Shown here: positions 60,240 to 64,000 of the stretch, in pieces | Numbering within the stretch: the first letter of the stretch is position 1 | How the letters are laid out: each line of letters opens with the position of its first letter | NCBI GenBank assembly: GCA_964019695.1 | Contig: OZ026530.1 | Location: forward strand, 31,106,690 to 31,170,689 | Reading direction: 5' to 3' | DNA length: 64,000 nucleotides | Source of the DNA: Loripinus fragilis | Taxonomy: Eukaryota; Mollusca; Bivalvia; Lucinida; Lucinidae | Translations under genes and position numbers: made by a program | Notes under the pieces: generated by a model | Told to the model about the DNA's origin: nothing | Database searches by the model: none | Seen by the model: only the letters and a program-made list of their open reading frames with translations

Positions 60240-60845
60240 TTGTCAAAAATATGTAGTTTTCTAGAAAATAGATTTTAAGACTGATCAGTTAGAACTTTCG
60301 ATTAGTGTAAGCAGGGCTGGTTAGAGACATTATCTTGAATGTTTAATGCTACTTTTAGGGTAACATACATAACATGTGCCTGAAAAATAGTGTAAGCGAC
60401 CATAATAAGGAACTTAAAACATTTTAAGTAGCAGCCTTACAAATTTGCTCTATTCTGTGACAGATGTAATACACGTATATTCAATAATTACCATACTGAT
60501 ACTTGGAAATAACACAGGAAAAAAGTAAATAACGTATACAATGGTAATAAATCAAGACATTTATAAAAGTAATACTAAAAATATGTAACTGTGGTATAAG
60601 AAGTTCATAAACCTGTGTCAGCATGCAAATATGTACGAACATGTCATGGTTGAGACATTATAATGGATGTTAAATGCTATTTCGGGGGGTAACGTATATA
60701 ACGTGATTACACGTTAATACAACCACTCTCAGAGGGCTAACATCTTTTATTTTGTGTCTTATATAATGTTGTTTTAGAAAATCATAGTGTACAAAATTCC
60801 CCCTGGGGGGGAGGGGGTCTATAGCCAGTTCAAGGCTTATAAACT
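60240..60845 (-). repeat. Right inverted-repeat arm of the ~10-kb element
   Basis: The minus strand reads AACTGGCTATAGACCCCCTC, CAGGGGGAATTTTGTACACT, CCCTCTGAGAGTGGTTGTAT, ATGTCTCAACCATGACATGT and ATTTCCAAGTATCAGTATGG, matching the left arm in order. A second, more diverged copy of part of the arm lies at about 59830-60060. Confidence 0.75.
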
Positions 60846-61017
60846 TTGACATAGAATTTCAGAGTAAAAAAATAATAAAAACATATTGGTAAAAACCGAA
60901 AGTTTGGTACAACGCATTGCTGCAGATTGTAAAAGATGAGCCCCGGATAGTTTGGTACCAAATTCCATGCGTTCCAGTATGAACTCATCCTTGACAATCT
61001 GCCTGAATGCGTGACCA

Positions 61018-61318
61018 GGGGCAGACTTGATTTAGCTGTTCTCTTTACTCCTTCTACTCCGAACAGGCAGAACAGAAATCAAGTGCGCTGGAACATCTGT
61101 GCTGGTGTACGCCGGAGTACTCCGTCTTTCGAGGTGGTGCAGACAGAACAGTCACGTGACCTGTTCCAAAAAAGATGGCAATCATTGCCTGCATGTGCGG
61201 AAATATTTTGTATCGCTTGATTAATTCCGGAGTACTCCAAAGTGCCCAGTTGTACTTTTTATGTGGCTGTTCTGGCGTACGCCGAGTACTCTAAAAATTG
61301 CTAAATCAAGTCCGCCCC
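61018..61318. mobile_element. MITE with GGGGCAGACTTGATTTAGC ends
   Basis: GGGGCAGACTTGATTTAGC is mirrored by GCTAAATCAAGTCCGCCCC. Sub-terminal CGCCGGAGTACTCCG and CGGAGTACTCCAAAG repeats follow. No coding region is supported; the 69-codon frame spans the element only. Confidence 0.7.
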
Positions 61319-61431
61319 AGTACCAAACTTTGTCAGAACAATCGTCTTTTTAGTGTGTTTTTTTCTTCTTGGCCACTAACAATGTGGATATATTCTACAA
61401 ATATCAAAACCAAAATACAAGGTAAACATGT

Positions 61432-61626
61432 GAGCCGCGACATGATATTTCCAACCTTGTGGTAAGCCTCAGATCAGCCTGTGCAAACGTGCGGTCTGAT
61501 CAGAGCCTTTGTTGGTCGCTAAAATACTTTATTAGTGTTTAGCTACCTGTAATGAAGGTGGACGCTGCACAGGCACGTCTTAGTCTACACTTGTCAAAAT
61601 GTTACATTGTTGGGAATCTCACGTCT
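61432..61626. mobile_element. MITE family M1, copy 5
   Basis: GAGCCGCGACATGATATTTC at the left, ACATTGTTGGGAATCTCACG at the right. The interior carries TCTGATCAGAGCC and TAGTCTACACTTGTC in inverted order relative to copy 1. Confidence 0.7.
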
Positions 61627-61679
61627 GATAGAAGACCACAGCACCATAACCAATAATCATGGCCCCAGATAAGAGTGCG

Positions 61680-61812
61680 TAACAGAATATCATTTTTCTT
61701 ATTTCTGATCCAAAACATATGTTGTGGGTACTCAAAAGAACCGTCTCTATGAGACGGTTCTTTTGAACACCCAAAACACATGTTTAAATTGATGGGTTAG
61801 CAAAAAAAAAAT
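61680..61812. mobile_element. Palindromic MITE family M6, copy 3
   Basis: GTACTCAAAAGAACCGTCTC / GAGACGGTTCTTTTGAACAC hairpin with ACATATGTTGTGG and ACACATGTTTAAA arms. Confidence 0.7.
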
Positions 61813-62385
61813 ATAATTTTACGCTAGAAAAAAAGCTTAACTGGCCCTATGCAATAATGATATGCAATGAATAAATTAAAATTAATCAAGCATACCATGC
61901 AAACGATTTTGGTGAATACAAAGTTTAGTCAAAGCACCGGGTGCATGTTAACATGTAATATGAGGTAATACATACATGTGCATATATTGATGCCCGTCAA
62001 TAGCTGGATTAGTTTACGGTAAGGCACACGGTATAGCAAATGTGTTACAGCAGAAAAAGTGTCCGTATGGGAAAATTGAAAACAAATATTAGAGAAAACT
62101 ATCAAAATCTTAGAAAGGCAATAAACTCTTTATATTCTAATGGAAATCACTTTCTGGATTGAAAGAATAGGCTTGGGATAGTCCATTGTAGATATGTAGC
62201 GGTGTCCGGCTATAATTAAAAAAAATGTATTTGTAATAGCAAACATAAAATGCCGCATTGTGCGGCCTTTTCTCAGGGCCTTTACAATTTGCAAAATTAA
62301 CCGTTATTATATCATATGACGTCGCGTCTGAGAGTGAAATTACACCAGCAATAAAATCGATAAACCACATGTATAGGGACCAAAC

Positions 62386-62512
62386 ATGCTTTTCTATGCA
62401 TTAACATCTGCTGGACCCCGAGGGTGGTGTTAAACCCGAGCCTGAAAGGCGAGGGTTTTAACGACCTCGAGGGGTCTAGCATATGTTAGTGTATCAGAAA
62501 AACATGTTTGAT
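62386..62512. repeat. Foldback repeat of about 125 bp
   Basis: AACATGCTTTTCTATGCATT, then AACATCTGCTGGACCCCGAG, mirrored by CTCGAGGGGTCTAGCATATG, then TTAGTGTATCAGAAAAACATGTT. Confidence 0.6.
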
Positions 62513-62869
62513 CGGTATTATTGCATAGTCATTTTGTCACTTGAAAACTTCGGAAAAACGCTTCGAAAAGTTCATTTTTGTATTACTGTAATGGCGCGCA
62601 AAAGCATGAAGGATTCGTAGGTTTTGAAAAAGCCTGTTCCAGAGAAAAGACTTACGTCATCCTAACGTCACTTAATTACGTTGATGACGTCAATTTTTGT
62701 GACGGCCTAGAACGCGGATATGTACTGTACAAAAGTCGTGCATCAACAGCATGTGAATTGCCTGATTAATACATGGATTTTTGCCGGTTAAAACATGGCT
62801 TTAATAGCGTGCGACACAGCTTTTTATGCAATAATAGTGGTTGATAGATTTACGGGAAACGTTATGACG

Positions 62870-63070
62870 TCCATAACCACGTTGCGTGCAACATGACAAA
62901 AGTATAACGTTTTTATGGCAGAAATGAAATTTCAAAGTAATCTTGAATAGAATCTAACATTTTCGCTCTTGTATTATCGAACTTATGAAACTCGTTGCAA
63001 GCCTCGCATTTTATCTCTTTTCCCCAAATCGCTTGATAAATTTAATTAAACATGTGCACTCATGTAAGAT
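62870..63070 (+). repeat. Repeat shared with 2990-3471
   Basis: TTATGACGTCCATAACCACG, GAATCTAACATTTTCGCTCT, TGTATTATCGAACTTATGAA and the TCCCCAAATCGCTTGATAAA region match 2990-3170 and 3398-3460 in order. The M3 MITE at 3168-3397 is absent here, giving an empty-site comparison. Confidence 0.65.
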
Positions 63071-63372
63071 CCAACATATCTGCAACAAGAGGAGCACTCA
63101 TGTAAGATCCTCTATCTGCACAAGAGAAGTACTCATGTAAGAGCCTCTATATCTGCGACAAGTGGAGCACTCATGTAACTTCCTCTATATCTGCAACAAG
63201 GGCAGCACTCATGTAAGGTCCTCTATATCTGCAACAAGGGAAACACTCATGTAAGATCTTCTATATCTGCAACAAGAGAATCACTCATGTAAACCCTCTA
63301 TATTTGCAACAAGGGGAGCACGTATGTAAGATCCTCTATATCTGCAACAAGGGGAGCGCTCATGTAAGACCC
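63055..63372. repeat. About 38-bp minisatellite, eight to nine units
   Basis: Units of GCACTCATGTAAGATCCTCT, then ATATCTGCAACAAGGGGA. A single GACACTCATGTAAAATCCTC unit occurs in the related repeat at 3446-3466, so the array appears to have expanded from one copy. Confidence 0.9.
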
Positions 63373-63379
63373 TATACAT

Positions 63380-64000
63380 GTATACATATTTTGGGTACAT
63401 AAAGGGTTAACATGTACATGAGTTTTTTTGTATGTTTTTGACGTCTTTATAAAAACGATCTTTTCCCAAAGATGGATTTTAAAATTGGCAATACTCTCAG
63501 TGTCCAGCTTTGCCACACACTTTGCGGGGTCTGATCTGGGTCTAAACTTTTTTACAAGTGTCATTAGCAGTTGACGAGCGAAGACACAGTTAGATGCATA
63601 GGGGTTTTTTTGTCCAGCAACAGCGCAACGATATCAGTCAACCACTCAAAGGGTCAGGTACACGTCATAGCTAGATCCCACGCGACATACAATGTCCCGG
63701 TCTCTTGTAAAGCTAACGCAGACAGAAACCAGTCGAGGGCGTGGCTAGACTAGACAGTGGTCTAATAGTTAAATATTTACATTTTCAAAGCACGCCTTTA
63801 ACGAATCATTAGATTTTTGCAACCGTTTATAGCCTCATGAAATACAGCTGCCAAGCTCACTTGCCCGTGCAACACGCTTCGAACATCCAATTAATTAGCT
63901 TGAAGTGACACTGGTGTTGTGATTCATAGCTACACAACATTTGCTCAATTGGTTGTCGTGTTCAGTTTTTTCGTTTTACACTCCAACAAAACCGTTAATA
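63380..64000. other. Right edge of the window, no feature supported
   Basis: Short frames only, including an 88-codon minus-strand frame at 63298-63564 that starts outside and runs into the ~38-bp array. A CTGATCTGGGTCTAAAC fragment of the hairpin family lies near 63530. Confidence 0.4.

Overview
The window is eukaryotic nuclear DNA. It is AT-rich, has no operons, carries small exons with GT-AG introns, and is full of short inverted-repeat transposons, tRNA-derived SINEs and long minisatellites. The protein and the repeat style point to a lophotrochozoan, most likely a bivalve mollusc. I cannot name the species from the sequence alone.

One gene explains most of it: an intact eight-exon cathepsin L-like cysteine protease gene on the minus strand, from the ATG at 49425 to the TAA at 1846. 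The exons are 49289-49425, 45032-45137, 22864-23022, 18531-18654, 16815-16915, 13025-13185, 3732-3842 and 1846-1945. They join in phase with GT-AG borders and give 999 nt, or 332 residues: signal peptide, ERFNIN/GNFD propeptide and papain-fold domain. The catalytic Cys, oxyanion Gln, Asn and Trp are present, but the catalytic His is Lys (residue 279). The product may therefore be a pseudoprotease.

The most striking observation concerns the large tandem arrays in three of its introns. Each is built from a piece of the neighbouring exon plus its splice site. (1) Intron 2 holds about 18.5 kb (26.5-45.08 kb) of 59-bp and then 57-bp units that are copies of the 3' end of exon 2 (the GNFD propeptide motif) with its splice donor. 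(2) Intron 6 holds about 6 kb (7.06-13.02 kb) of ~98-bp units copied from the 3' half of exon 6 with its donor. (3) Intron 5 holds ~160-bp units (13.19-16.49 kb) copied from the 5' half of exon 6 with its acceptor. The two exon 6 arrays run outward from about 8 bp of single-copy sequence in the middle of that exon.

Other layout. 1-1.5 kb: no feature seen. 1.5-6.9 kb: exons 8 and 7 among several MITE families. 13.4-16.1 kb: a TTAA-flanked MITE, a 780-bp foldback MITE and a mariner-like relic, all inserted in the intron 5 array. 16.5-26.5 kb: exons 5, 4 and 3 with MITEs and a poly(AAAT) tract. 45.1-49.3 kb: intron 1, with nested MITEs, a long palindrome, a 42-bp minisatellite and a SINE. 49.5-64 kb: upstream of the gene, with no convincing host gene. 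It holds a ~10-kb region bounded by inverted repeats (about 50.9-60.85 kb) that contains a decayed Tc1-like element with an empty-site partner and a degraded relic of an uncharacterised protein, then more MITEs and a ~38-bp minisatellite near 63 kb.
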